A stretch of DNA of 64,000 nt from Luteibacter jiangsuensis (GCF_011742555.1 NZ_JAAQQR010000005.1:62001-126000), one strand, 5' to 3'. Shown: positions 53,882 to 62,490, numbered from the stretch's first letter. Notes: generated by a model not told the origin, from the letters alone. Numbers and translations are program-made.

Positions 53882-54211
53882 ATGTACGCAGCACGCATCG
53901 CCTTCCTCGCCCTGTCCGCCGTCGCCTCCCTGTCGCTCGCCCGGGCAGCCGAAGCCAACCGGGAGCCCACGAGAATGTTCACCCTGCTCAACACCTCCGA
54001 CCACAGCGTGACCGCCGTCGCCGTGGGGAACACCGACGTCGCTCTTGGCGAGCCGTTGCAGGGCGGCACAGCCGCGGCCACCGTGCGTCTGCCGGAGGGC
54101 GGGTGCGTGCGCGATTTCCGGGTGACCTTCGCCGACGGCACCTCGCGCACCTATGCGGGCATCGACGTCTGTCGTTTCCACCGCCTGCGCCTGGGATCGT
54201 GGCCCCGATAA
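53882..54211 (+). CDS. Small secreted protein of unknown function
   Basis: The 109-residue product has a clear signal peptide (about 1-22, ending SLARAA). The mature part is a beta-rich domain (TLLNTSDHSVTAVAVGN, VRDFRVTFADGTSRTYAGID) with two Cys (in GGCVRDF and DVCRFH) that could form a disulfide. The start ATG 53882 has GGAG eight bases upstream. I recognise no family. It is convergent with the graspetide-type ligase gene. Confidence 0.7.
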   Translation: MYAARIAFLALSAVASLSLARAAEANREPTRMFTLLNTSDHSVTAVAVGNTDVALGEPLQGGTAAATVRLPEGGCVRDFRVTFADGTSRTYAGIDVCRFHRLRLGSWPR

Positions 54212-54233
54212 GTCGAGCTATCGTTGAAACGCC

Positions 54234-55328
54234 TTATTCCAACGTGTACAGGGGACGGTCGGGCGGCTTGTGTGCCACGCTCTCCCGCAGCGCCGCATAG
54301 GCCTCGGACGCCCAGAAGTCCTTCATGGAAGCGGGCCTGAGGTTTTCGACAGGCGCATTGACGCGGCCGGTGATCAGCATCGCCGTCATCGTTTGCAGTA
54401 TCCGCATCTCCGGCAGCATGTCTTCCACGAAGAGGAACTGACCGGCCTGGTTCACTTCGAGGAAATGGAATTCCCCCTGTGCGTCGACCACCAGGTCGAT
54501 GCAGCCGAATACGAGGCCCAGCGCGCCCATCAGGTCGCGGAGCTTCGTTTCCACAGCGGGCGGGAGCGCCAGGCGCTCGGCTCGGAACGAGGGGTCTCTA
54601 CTGTGCCCACGCCAGTCCACGAACGCGCCATCGGCGCCCTTGCCGAGCCGCATCGCGAACAGGCGATCGCCGATCATCGTGACCCGGACGTCGTATCGTT
54701 TCTCGATGTAGCGCTGGTAGATGCCAGGGCACACGGCCATGGCCTCGGCGGGCAACTCGCTATCGGCATTCAGCAGCACCACGCCCACGGCGTGCATCCG
54801 GCCACTGTCCCGCTCTTCCCACTGGTGCACCAGGAAGCTCTTGAAGACCACCTGCCCCCAGCGCCGTATGAGTGCCGCGACGTCCGCCGCGTCGGTCGTC
54901 ACGACCGTGTCGGGGAACGAAATACCCAGCCTGCGGCACGTGGCCAGTTGCACGAGCTTGTGTTCGGCGCGCTGCGCGGCCGCGAATGGATTGACCCAAA
55001 GTGCATCGCCATAGGCGCCCTGCACACCGAACAGGTTGCGTTGAAAGAGTTTCCATTCCCACGTCGCGAAGGCCCGGTCTTCCTCGGCGCAGTCGGGCAC
55101 CGGGTCGTGCACGCGACGGTTCCAGACGGCGCTGACGCGAGCGCCGGACAGCAGCGAATCGTTGAATGTCTCGTGATCCTGCCCGATATGGAAACTGTAG
55201 TGCACGCCGCGCCCGGCGTGCAGCGATGGTATCCAGACGGGCTCGATACCTTGTTGCCGAATGGCCCAGGCGAGCGCGCAGGCGTGAGGGTCGTCCGGCG
55301 GCGCGAGGATCAGTGGTCGGCTCGGCAT
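54234..55328 (-). CDS. Graspetide-type ATP-grasp ligase (MvdC/MvdD-like)
   Basis: ATG 55328, seven bases after AAGGGA, gives 364 residues; a longer frame would begin within the hairpin region. An N-terminal pre-ATP-grasp domain (1-110) precedes AEHKLVQLATCRRLGI (121-136) and VVFKSF with K163. The YDVRVTMIGDRLFAM segment (212-226) carries the DxR motif known in graspetide ligases. The metal site is FHFLEVNQAGQFLF (287-300). By family it would join side-chain hydroxyls or amines to Asp/Glu carboxylates in a precursor peptide. That precursor is encoded 58 bases upstream on the same strand. Confidence 0.8.
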   Translation of the reverse strand: MPSRPLILAPPDDPHACALAWAIRQQGIEPVWIPSLHAGRGVHYSFHIGQDHETFNDSLLSGARVSAVWNRRVHDPVPDCAEEDRAFATWEWKLFQRNLFGVQGAYGDALWVNPFAAAQRAEHKLVQLATCRRLGISFPDTVVTTDAADVAALIRRWGQVVFKSFLVHQWEERDSGRMHAVGVVLLNADSELPAEAMAVCPGIYQRYIEKRYDVRVTMIGDRLFAMRLGKGADGAFVDWRGHSRDPSFRAERLALPPAVETKLRDLMGALGLVFGCIDLVVDAQGEFHFLEVNQAGQFLFVEDMLPEMRILQTMTAMLITGRVNAPVENLRPASMKDFWASEAYAALRESVAHKPPDRPLYTLE

Positions 55329-55349
55329 GTCGCTATCCCTTGACGAAGT

Positions 55350-55370
55350 GCGCCCCGCGATGCGGGGCGC
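55350..55370 (-). promoter_or_regulatory. Stem-loop between precursor and ligase genes
   Basis: GCGCCCCGC-GAT-GCGGGGCGC is a perfect 9-base-pair GC stem with a three-base loop, 16 bases after the precursor stop. No T tract follows. It probably lets part of the transcripts end after the precursor, or protects precursor mRNA, so that more precursor than enzyme is made. Confidence 0.55.
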
Positions 55371-55386
55371 GTCCTCCATCGACGTG

Positions 55387-55560
55387 TCAGCCGCCGATGA
55401 TGCCCACTTCCGGCTCCGGCCTGTCCGGATCGGTGTAGATGGTCAGGAACAGTCCACCGCGATCGTCTTCGGCGACGGGCGTGACCTCGAAGGCACTGAG
55501 CCGCGCGAAAGCGCGAACTTTCATGGAAGCATCATGGGACTGTGAAGCGCTGTTCTTCAT
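55387..55560 (-). CDS. Putative graspetide (omega-ester RiPP) precursor peptide
   Basis: The short frame encodes 57 residues with a strong start: AAGGAG eight bases before ATG 55560. The leader contains VRAFARLSAFE (15-25), which resembles the PFFARFLE helix recognised by ligases in microviridin leaders. The C-terminus reads LTIYTDPDRPEPEVGIIGG (39-57), with Thr40 and Thr43 as possible hydroxyl donors and Asp44, Asp46, Glu49 and Glu51 as acceptors. The ATP-grasp ligase gene follows after 58 bases and a DHA2 transporter gene lies 153 bases upstream on the same strand. I know of no described peptide with this core. Confidence 0.72.
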   Translation of the reverse strand: MKNSASQSHDASMKVRAFARLSAFEVTPVAEDDRGGLFLTIYTDPDRPEPEVGIIGG

Positions 55561-55713
55561 CGAAAGAACTCCTTGGTTGATCGCACGGAACGGATCGAAA
55601 GGAAAACGCCTTGCCCACGACGCCTGAGCGAAGGGGCTGTCCGATACTACGTGCCTGCGAGTCCATCCGGCCGATTTCCGCAGCCCTCCTGCCGGAAACG
55701 CGTACGATCCACC

Positions 55714-57225
55714 TCAGCGATGCGTCGTGCGCAGGGGTATGTCGCGCAGGCGCAGCGCCATCAGGAAGGCCACGACCACCAGCGCGGACGCCACGAAGTA
55801 CACGGTGTGCATCGATGCGGCAAACGCGTGCACGTAACGCTGGTGAAGTGCGGCAGGCAGCGCCCTGACCGCGGCGGGACCGAACGAATGCGCCGTTTGC
55901 GCGCCTCCCGGCAGCACGTCGTGCAGGCGCGCCTGCAGGCTGATACTGAAGATGGCCCCGAACAGCGAGACACCGATGGAGCCGCCGATCGAGCGGAACA
56001 GGGTGACCCCCGATGTGGCAACGCCGAGGTGCTTCATCTCCACGCTGTTCTGCGTCGCCAGTACGAGCACCTGCATCACCATGCCGAGGCCGGCACCGAG
56101 CACGCCGGTATAGATGTAGAGAAGAAACACGGGATCGCCCTCGCCCACCGTCCCCAGCAGAACGAGCGCCGTGGCAGAAAGCGCGGTGCCCAGGATGGGA
56201 AAGACGCGATAGCGCCCCAACCGGCTGATCAGTCGTCCTACCACCACGGAGCTGACGATCACGCCGCCCATGAGCGGCAGCAACTGCATGCCTGCTTCTG
56301 TCGGCGATGCATTCTTCACCACCTGCATGTACAGCGGGATGAACGTGGTCGAGCCGAACAGCGCGGCACCGACGAAGAAGCCGATGAGGCTGCTCAGGAG
56401 GAAGATCCGATGCCGGAACAGGTGCAGCGGCATGATCGGTTCCGCGGCGACACGTTCGGCGCGCACGAAAGCAAGGATGGCCGCCACGGCTAGCGCAAGG
56501 ATGAGCCAGAGTTTCGCGGAGTTCCAGGGCAGCTCCGTGCCGCCCTCCGTGGTGAAGACGATCAGGCCGCTGAGCGCCACGGTGAGCGAAGCCGCGCCCT
56601 TGTAGTCGATGGCGTGGCGCACAGGGCGCGCGTGCGGGCGGAACACCATCGCAATGATGGCGACGCAAAGCAGGCCGAGGGGCAGGTTCACGTAGAAGAT
56701 CCAGCGCCACGAGAGGTGATCCACCATGAATCCGCCGAGCAGCGGACCGAGCACCGTGGCCAGCCCGTACACGCCGCCGAACAGACCCTGGTACCTGCCG
56801 CGTTCCGCGGGCGGAATCACGTCGCCGATGGATGCGATGGTAATCACCACGAGCCCGCCGCCACCCAGCCCCTGCAACGCCCGGGTGAGGATCAGTTGCA
56901 CCATGTTCTGCGCCATGCCGCACAGCACGGACCCGACGAGGAAGATGGCAATGGCCACCTGCATCATCCGCTTGCGGCCGTAGAGATCTCCGAACTTGCC
57001 GTACAACGGGACCACCACGGTGGAACTCAGCAGGTACGCCGTGACCACCCAGGACAACTGGTTCAGGCCGCCGAGCTCGCCGACGATGGTCGGCAAGGCC
57101 GTGGAGACGATGGTGCCGTCCAGCGCAGCCAGGAGCATCACCAGCATCAGCGCGGTGAACAGCAGGCGCAGCGACTGTTTTGGCGGAGCCGCGGTCGCAG
57201 GTTCTTGCGTCGTTTCGGTCGTCAA
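55714..57225 (-). CDS. DHA2-family (EmrB/QacA) drug:H+ antiporter
   Basis: The 503-residue permease has 14 predicted spans and the DHA2 motifs: LDGTIVSTALPTI in the first span, GKFGDLYGRKRMMQ (motif A), LTRALQGLGGGG, and RGRYQGLFGGVYGLATVLGP (motif C region). It exports small molecules. It lies upstream of the precursor and ligase genes on the same strand and may serve as peptide exporter or immunity function, but the 153-base gap leaves room for a separate promoter. Confidence 0.9.
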   Translation of the reverse strand: MTTETTQEPATAAPPKQSLRLLFTALMLVMLLAALDGTIVSTALPTIVGELGGLNQLSWVVTAYLLSSTVVVPLYGKFGDLYGRKRMMQVAIAIFLVGSVLCGMAQNMVQLILTRALQGLGGGGLVVITIASIGDVIPPAERGRYQGLFGGVYGLATVLGPLLGGFMVDHLSWRWIFYVNLPLGLLCVAIIAMVFRPHARPVRHAIDYKGAASLTVALSGLIVFTTEGGTELPWNSAKLWLILALAVAAILAFVRAERVAAEPIMPLHLFRHRIFLLSSLIGFFVGAALFGSTTFIPLYMQVVKNASPTEAGMQLLPLMGGVIVSSVVVGRLISRLGRYRVFPILGTALSATALVLLGTVGEGDPVFLLYIYTGVLGAGLGMVMQVLVLATQNSVEMKHLGVATSGVTLFRSIGGSIGVSLFGAIFSISLQARLHDVLPGGAQTAHSFGPAAVRALPAALHQRYVHAFAASMHTVYFVASALVVVAFLMALRLRDIPLRTTHR

Positions 57226-57323
57226 GGCGGAACTCCCGGGCGATGGGAGCGGCGACTATACCCACGCCGGCGCCCGTTTCCTGCCCTGCCTTTTGCCATT
57301 GGAGAACCGCGGACCCCTTACGG

Positions 57324-57329
57324 TATAGT
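57324..57329 (+). promoter_or_regulatory. Possible -10 element upstream of gph
   Basis: TATAGT lies 46 bases before the gph start, in the divergent region shared with the transporter gene. No good -35 sits at 16-18 bases (the best, TTGGAG, is 19 bases upstream). Confidence 0.25.
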
Positions 57330-57374
57330 ATCCACAACGGCGTAGAATTCCCTTTTTTCCCCGGAACGAGCGCC

Positions 57375-58061
57375 TTGGCCTTCCCCTATTCCCTCGTCAT
57401 TTTCGATCTCGACGGCACCCTCGTCGATAGCGCCGCGGCCATCGCCGATGCGGTCAATCGCACCTTGCGCGACTGGAAGCTGCCGACGTACGACACGGCG
57501 GAAATCACCGGATGGATCGGCGAAGGGTCGCGCAAGCTCATCACGTCCGCCTTCCAGCACGCCGACAGCGACGCGAACATCGACGACGTGATGCCGGGCT
57601 TCCTCGAACACTATGCCGAGACCGCGCTCGACGGCCCCGCGTATGACGGCGTCGTCGAGACATTAGCCAGCCTCCACGGCCAAGGCGTGAAGCTTGCCGT
57701 CTGCACGAACAAGAACGAAGAGTTCGTACGCCCGCTGCTCGAGGTGCGCGGCATGCTCCGCTACTTCGACGGTATCGTCGGTGCGAACACCTTGCCGGAA
57801 CGCAAGCCCAGCGGCGTTCCGCTGCGCTACCTGTCCACCCAGGCCAGGGTCGATATCGGACAGACCCTGGTGGTAGGCGATTCGGAAAGCGACGTGCTCG
57901 CCGCACGCGATGCCGGCATGGATTTCGTGCTGGTCAGCTATGGCTATCGCAAATCGCTGGACCTGCGCACCGCCGGCGCCATCGCGGTGATCGACCGCAT
58001 GCCCGACCTCCTGCTGCTGGCGCAACGGGATCGGGCGAGGGGCGTCAGTTCGTCTTCGTAG
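57375..58061 (+). CDS. gph: HAD hydrolase, phosphoglycolate phosphatase-like
   Basis: I start it at TTG 57375 (MAFPYSLVIFDLDGT), since the homology begins there and the longer open frame upstream runs over the transporter promoter. The 228-residue protein has motif I FDLDGTLVDS (10-19, nucleophile D11), motif II CTNK, motif III Lys in ERKPSG and motif IV VVGDSESDVLAA, with an alpha-helical cap. This matches Gph, which removes phosphate from 2-phosphoglycolate formed in DNA repair. Its end overlaps that of the convergent serine hydrolase gene by 17 bases. Confidence 0.85.
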   Translation: MAFPYSLVIFDLDGTLVDSAAAIADAVNRTLRDWKLPTYDTAEITGWIGEGSRKLITSAFQHADSDANIDDVMPGFLEHYAETALDGPAYDGVVETLASLHGQGVKLAVCTNKNEEFVRPLLEVRGMLRYFDGIVGANTLPERKPSGVPLRYLSTQARVDIGQTLVVGDSESDVLAARDAGMDFVLVSYGYRKSLDLRTAGAIAVIDRMPDLLLLAQRDRARGVSSSS

Positions 58062-59424
58062 CGGCGATGGATGCCTTGATGAGTGCCAGATCGTCCTCGA
58101 TGCCGTAATCCGGCGGCGCGGAGTAGCCGAAGCGCACGATCACCAGATTCTGCGACGGCACGATGTAGATGCGTTGTCCCAGCGTGCCGCTCGCGTAGAA
58201 GCCGTCCTTGGGAAATCCGACCTTCACGCGCCACTTCGCTGGCCGACTGGGGCCGTCGTTGGTCCAGAAACCCGCACCGTAAGGCGCACCGAGCGTCGAT
58301 GCGCGCGACCACGCCACCCAGCCTTCGGGGAGTAGCCGCGTCCCGTCGGGTGCGAGGCCGTCGCGAAGGTACAGCAGGCCGAAGCGGGCGAAGTCGCGGG
58401 CCGTGGTGTACACGTACGTGGAGCCGACGAACGTGCCGCGACCGTCGAACTCCATGGTGACGTCGCCCATCCCGAGCCGGTCGAAGAGTTCGCGGCGCGC
58501 GAATGCGCGCATGCCTGCCGCGCCCCCGCCCACCTCTTCTCCTACCCGCCGGGAGAGCAGCACGGTGTCCGCCGACGTGTACTCGAAAGTGCGGTTCGGC
58601 GCCTCCTTCGCGGGTTGTGCCGCCGCATAGGCGGCCATGTCGCCATGCAGGAATTCCATGCGCGCCACGGGGCTATACGCCGATTCGGCTTCTTCCGCCG
58701 CCAGGCCGCTGTGCATGCGCAGGAGATCCTCGATGGTGATTTTGCGCCTCGAGTCGCCGGGTGCCTGCCACTCCGGCGCCCCCAGCGGCTGGTCCGGGCG
58801 AATCTTTCCCTGCTTCGCCAGGATGCCGAGGAAGGCGTTGGTGAACGACTTGGCCACCGAGAAGCTGAGCAGAGGTGTGTGCAGGTCGAAACCGGCTGCA
58901 TACTGCTCGGCGATCACGTGGCCATCCTTCACGATGACCACCGCCTTCACATGCTTCACGGGCTGCGCGGGCGACTCGGTGAACACGCGATCCAGGGCGG
59001 CCGCGATCGACGGCTCAGACGCAGCCACGGGACCGGCGGGAGCGAAACCATCCTCCGCCGCGGCATGCTTCGTCGTGTCCGCCGCTACCGGGACATTGCC
59101 CGGCAAGGCAAGCCTGCACCCGTAGCCTGGCGTGAAGTCCGCCCGGGCAAGCGTGCTTCCCAACGGACCGGACACCTCCACGCTCCGCGTGTCGCGCAAC
59201 ACGTGCGGGCTGAGCAGCCTGCCGACGGTTTCACCCAGCACCGGCACGACGAGCTGGTCGTACGTTTCCTTCGGGTCCTGCCCGCTGATGTAGGTCATGG
59301 AGCAGACGTGGTGCGCCGCGACGCCGGCGGCGACGCGGATCGCCTGATCCGGTCGCCACACCAGCCAGGCCGCGACGCTCAGCGCAACCGCCGTGCCCGC
59401 GACGATATAGGTTTTCTTTGCCAT
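58045..59424 (-). CDS. Membrane-anchored serine hydrolase (beta-lactamase family)
   Basis: ATG 59424 follows CGGAGGAAA and gives 459 residues. An N-terminal hydrophobic segment (about 5-24) anchors or exports it. The active-site motif SxxK is in LLSFSVAKSFTN and the Tyr motif is in EYTSADTVLL. The architecture is that of the 6-aminohexanoate-dimer hydrolase/EstB-like branch, which cuts amides or esters rather than beta-lactams. It lies downstream of the second LytTR regulator gene on the same strand, 123 bases apart. Confidence 0.88.
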   Translation of the reverse strand: MAKKTYIVAGTAVALSVAAWLVWRPDQAIRVAAGVAAHHVCSMTYISGQDPKETYDQLVVPVLGETVGRLLSPHVLRDTRSVEVSGPLGSTLARADFTPGYGCRLALPGNVPVAADTTKHAAAEDGFAPAGPVAASEPSIAAALDRVFTESPAQPVKHVKAVVIVKDGHVIAEQYAAGFDLHTPLLSFSVAKSFTNAFLGILAKQGKIRPDQPLGAPEWQAPGDSRRKITIEDLLRMHSGLAAEEAESAYSPVARMEFLHGDMAAYAAAQPAKEAPNRTFEYTSADTVLLSRRVGEEVGGGAAGMRAFARRELFDRLGMGDVTMEFDGRGTFVGSTYVYTTARDFARFGLLYLRDGLAPDGTRLLPEGWVAWSRASTLGAPYGAGFWTNDGPSRPAKWRVKVGFPKDGFYASGTLGQRIYIVPSQNLVIVRFGYSAPPDYGIEDDLALIKASIAATKTN

Positions 59425-59547
59425 GGGTTTCCTCCGTTGGTGGGAGGAGTCTGCGCGGCGGGCAGCGCCGGCAGTGGCACGCCAGGGACGAATCCCCCTG
59501 CGGCGGGGACGAGTTCCATGCCGCAAGGGAGGTCATGCCCCCTCGCC

Positions 59548-60303
59548 TCAGAGCGAAAGGCCCGGCGGCAGATTTTCCAGGTAGCGCCGCGTCCAGGTGA
59601 CCCGTCCGCCATCGGCCAGGAGCAGGCGTTGCTCGCCGTCGGGCCAGGGCTGCACCTGGCGGATCGCATCCAGGCGCACGATAGTGGAACGGTTCACCCG
59701 GACGAAGGCGGACGGATTCAGGCGGCCCTGCATGCTGTCCAGCGTGCCGCGCAGCCGGTGCGCCGTGCCGTCGACGAACACGTCGAGATAGTTGCGGCTG
59801 GCGACGACGCGATCGATCCGTTCGACGCGGACCAGTTCGGCGGCATCGCCGCTCGGAAGCAGCAGGCGATCCAGGTAGCGCACGGGCACGGGCGCGCCAT
59901 CGAGAAGTCCTTCCACGCGGCCCGAGATGTCGATCGAGGGTTTCACGTTACCCAGCAACCGGGCAGCCGCCCTGGCGAAGCGCTCGGGCCCCACCGGCTT
60001 CAGCAGGTAGTCGAAGGCATGGACTTCGAAGGCGCGCACGGCGTGCTCGTCGTGGGCCGTGACGAAGACGATCTCCGCGGGCAAGGGATCGCCCAGCGCC
60101 TGCAGGACGGCGAAACCGTCCATGCCGGGCATGGTGATGTCGAGGAACATCACGTCGGGACGCTCGCGGCGAACGAGCTCGACGGCGGACGGGCCGTCGG
60201 CCGCTTCACCGACCCACAACAGCCCTTCGCTGGCCGCCAGGTAACGGCGCAGCTTGGCCCGCGCCGGTGCCTCGTCGTCGATGACCACCGCACGCAAGGT
60301 CAT
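59548..60303 (-). CDS. LytTR-family response regulator
   Basis: The 251-residue regulator has a receiver domain with D55 in VMFLDITMP and K104 in YLLKPV, then a LytTR domain with VERIDRVVASRNYLDVFVDG and FVRVNRSTIVRLDAIRQV. It is paralogous to the regulator at 51810-52595. It overlaps the preceding kinase gene by four bases. Confidence 0.94.
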   Translation of the reverse strand: MTLRAVVIDDEAPARAKLRRYLAASEGLLWVGEAADGPSAVELVRRERPDVMFLDITMPGMDGFAVLQALGDPLPAEIVFVTAHDEHAVRAFEVHAFDYLLKPVGPERFARAAARLLGNVKPSIDISGRVEGLLDGAPVPVRYLDRLLLPSGDAAELVRVERIDRVVASRNYLDVFVDGTAHRLRGTLDSMQGRLNPSAFVRVNRSTIVRLDAIRQVQPWPDGEQRLLLADGGRVTWTRRYLENLPPGLSL

Positions 60304-61376
60304 GCGGCCCACCGCCGTGCGGGCAGCCACACGGTGACGACACTGCCGCCTTCGGCGACCGGGTCGAGCCTCACCCCGGCCTCGTCCCCGTACAGGTGGC
60401 GAAGCCGCGCATGCACGTTCCCCAGGCCGATGCCGTGTCCGCCATGGGTGGACGGGCCACCGCCATAGTCACGGATGCGGACCATGAGCTGTCCGGCCTG
60501 CCGCGATGCGTCGATGAGGACACGGCGTTCGACACCCGCGCCCCCGTGTTCGATGGCGTTCTCCACGAGCGGCTGGAGGAGCAGAAAGGGAATGCGCAAC
60601 TCGTCCAGCGCGGGGTCGTTTTCCACCCGGGCATCCAGACCCTCGCCGAAACGCACGCGTTGTATGTCCATGTACAGCGCCACCAATCGCCACTCGTCGG
60701 CCAGACGGTGCTCCTGCGCCGTGGCGGACAGCGTGGCGCGCAGCAGCTCGCCGATGCGCGACAGCATCTCGTCAGCCACCCGGGGCCGCTCGTACATCAG
60801 TTCGGAGACCGCATTCAGCGTGTTGAACAGGAAGTGCGGATTCAGTTGCAGGCGCAGTGCTTCCAGCCTGGCTTCGGACAGCGCCGACTCCAGCTGGGCC
60901 GCGCGCAACTCGCGCGCCTGGCCCTCGCGATAACGGTCGAACAGCCAGAGGCCCGTCACGATCACGGCATAGAAGAAAAGCTGGGTCGGCACCTCCATCA
61001 GGTACCGCCACACCGCGACGCCATAGGCGAAGCCCGGCATGCCCATGGCGCCGAACAGGAGCCGGCGCAACCCGATCATCAGCGTGGTCTGCACCACCGA
61101 GAGGATGGAGAACAACAAGGCGTGGGTGTACCAGGTCCAGCGAACCCGGCGCAGCACGAGAAAGAGGAGTGGAAGCAAGGCACCGAAACTCACGGCGCCG
61201 GTCAGTTCCTCCACGAGCTTCGGAAGGAACACCGTGGGCTCGCGATTGGCCACGTCGACGAGGTAGCGGTTGGCGGCCCGGAGCAGGCCGATCGCCAGGA
61301 TGAGAAGCACCCCATACCCATAGGCACGCCGGCGCCAGCCGCGCCCCCTCAGGCCGTCCTCGTTCGCACTGTCCAT
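60300..61376 (-). CDS. LytS-type sensor histidine kinase
   Basis: The 358-residue kinase has four N-terminal membrane spans (about 18-38, 58-78, 86-106, 125-147), a short coiled coil, LQLNPHFLFNTLNAVSEL for the phosphoacceptor His and an HATPase domain (LQPLVENAIEHGG, GIGLGNVHARL). The start ATG 61376 is the only good one. A long hairpin upstream separates it from the msrA gene. Confidence 0.93.
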   Translation of the reverse strand: MDSANEDGLRGRGWRRRAYGYGVLLILAIGLLRAANRYLVDVANREPTVFLPKLVEELTGAVSFGALLPLLFLVLRRVRWTWYTHALLFSILSVVQTTLMIGLRRLLFGAMGMPGFAYGVAVWRYLMEVPTQLFFYAVIVTGLWLFDRYREGQARELRAAQLESALSEARLEALRLQLNPHFLFNTLNAVSELMYERPRVADEMLSRIGELLRATLSATAQEHRLADEWRLVALYMDIQRVRFGEGLDARVENDPALDELRIPFLLLQPLVENAIEHGGAGVERRVLIDASRQAGQLMVRIRDYGGGPSTHGGHGIGLGNVHARLRHLYGDEAGVRLDPVAEGGSVVTVWLPARRWAA

Positions 61377-61397
61377 GTCGTCCCCCCGGACGATGCT

Positions 61398-61433
61398 GTC
61401 CCCGCCGGCTCTTATACCAGAGCCGGCGGGGAC
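61398..61433. terminator. 15-base-pair hairpin after msrA
   Basis: GTCCCCGCCGGCTCT and AGAGCCGGCGGGGAC form a perfect 15-base-pair stem around TATACC, six bases after the msrA stop and 21 before the kinase start. It is very stable but has no T tract, so termination may be incomplete. Confidence 0.6.
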
Positions 61434-61439
61434 ATCGGA

Positions 61440-61943
61440 TCACGCGGTGCGGCGCGGCAGTACCCAGTCGGGCCGAATGAAATGGCAGGTGTAGCCGTTC
61501 GGGTACTTCTCCAGGTAGTCCTGGTGCTCCGGCTCCGCCTCCCAGAACGGGCCCGCCGGCGCGATCTCCGTCACCACCTTCCCGGGCCACAGACCCGACG
61601 CGTTCACATCGGCCACCGTGTCCTCGGCCACGGCCTTCTGCTCGTCGTCGAGGTAGAAGATGGCCGACCGGTAGCTCGTGCCCAGGTCGTTGCCTTGCCG
61701 GTTCAGCGTGGTCGGGTCGTGGATCTGGAAGAAGAACTCCAGCACCTTGCGGTAGCTGAGCTTCGCCGGATCGAACTCGATCTCGATGGCCTCGGCATGG
61801 GTGCCGTGGTTGCGATAGGTGGCGTTGGGCACATCGCCGCCCGTGTAGCCCACCCGCGTGGCGACCACGCCGGGCTGCTTGCGGATCAGGTCCTGCATGC
61901 CCCAGAAACAGCCGCCGGCAAGGATGGCGCGCGAGGTCGTCAT
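61440..61943 (-). CDS. msrA: Peptide methionine-(S)-sulfoxide reductase
   Basis: The 167-residue protein reduces S-methionine sulfoxide. The catalytic Cys12 is in GGCFWG and [20 protein letters not shown] is the family hallmark; EVEFDP appears as EIEFDP. A second Cys in GYTCHFI can serve as resolving residue. It overlaps msrB by four bases and the pair covers both sulfoxide forms. No signal peptide is present, so it works in the cytosol. Confidence 0.97.
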   Translation of the reverse strand: MTTSRAILAGGCFWGMQDLIRKQPGVVATRVGYTGGDVPNATYRNHGTHAEAIEIEFDPAKLSYRKVLEFFFQIHDPTTLNRQGNDLGTSYRSAIFYLDDEQKAVAEDTVADVNASGLWPGKVVTEIAPAGPFWEAEPEHQDYLEKYPNGYTCHFIRPDWVLPRRTA

Positions 61944-62401
61944 GCCGCACCTCCCTGCCCGTTGGCGAACAGGCTGGCGTACTGGCCGTAGCCTTCCTTC
62001 TCGAGGTCAGCCACGGGAATGAAGCGCAGCGACGCCGAGTTGATGCAGTAGCGCAGGCCGCCGCGATCGCGCGGGCCGTCCGGGAAGACGTGGCCCAGGT
62101 GGCTGTCGGCATGCCTGGACCGCACCTCGGTGCGGATCATGCCGTGGCTCTTGTCCACGTTTTCCTCGACGTGCTCCTTCTCCAGCGGCTGCGTGAAGCT
62201 CGGCCAGCCGCAACCGCTGTCGAACTTGTCCAGCGACGAGAACAGCGGCTCGCCGGACACGATATCGACATAGATGCCGGGCTCGTGGCTGTCGTGGAAC
62301 GCGTTATGGAAGGGACGCTCGGTGGCGCTCTCCTGCGTGACCCGGTACTGCTCCGGGGTGAGCCTGGCGAGGGCTTCGGGCGTCTTGCGGTAGTCGGACA
62401 T
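61940..62401 (-). CDS. msrB: Peptide methionine-(R)-sulfoxide reductase
   Basis: ATG 62401, just after GGAG, gives 153 residues. The catalytic Cys119 is in [12 protein letters not shown] and Cys64 in DSGCGWPSF is the likely resolving residue. The two CxxC pairs that bind zinc in many MsrB proteins are missing ([12 protein letters not shown]), as in zinc-free forms such as the PilB domain. The longer open frame upstream is not homologous. It is co-transcribed with msrA. Confidence 0.95.
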   Translation of the reverse strand: MSDYRKTPEALARLTPEQYRVTQESATERPFHNAFHDSHEPGIYVDIVSGEPLFSSLDKFDSGCGWPSFTQPLEKEHVEENVDKSHGMIRTEVRSRHADSHLGHVFPDGPRDRGGLRYCINSASLRFIPVADLEKEGYGQYASLFANGQGGAA

Positions 62402-62473
62402 GGAGGGCTCCTGGTAGGGGGAATCGCCGGCGTCGGGCCCCTGCCCCTTGGCCGCCGGCGCTCCTCCCATAAT

Positions 62474-62490
62474 GCGGGCGAAGCGCCCGC
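62474..62490 (-). promoter_or_regulatory. Hairpin and possible promoter between zwf and msrB
   Basis: GCGGGCG-AAG-CGCCCGC forms a 7-base-pair stem 42 bases after the zwf stop. On the minus strand TTGCAA and CATTAT flank it with a 16-base spacer, so it could instead be the palindromic spacer of an msrB promoter. Confidence 0.35.

Noticed and set aside
58615-60468. 617-codon plus-strand frame across the serine hydrolase and LytTR genes
   Set aside because: It spans two well-supported minus-strand genes and shows no family motif.
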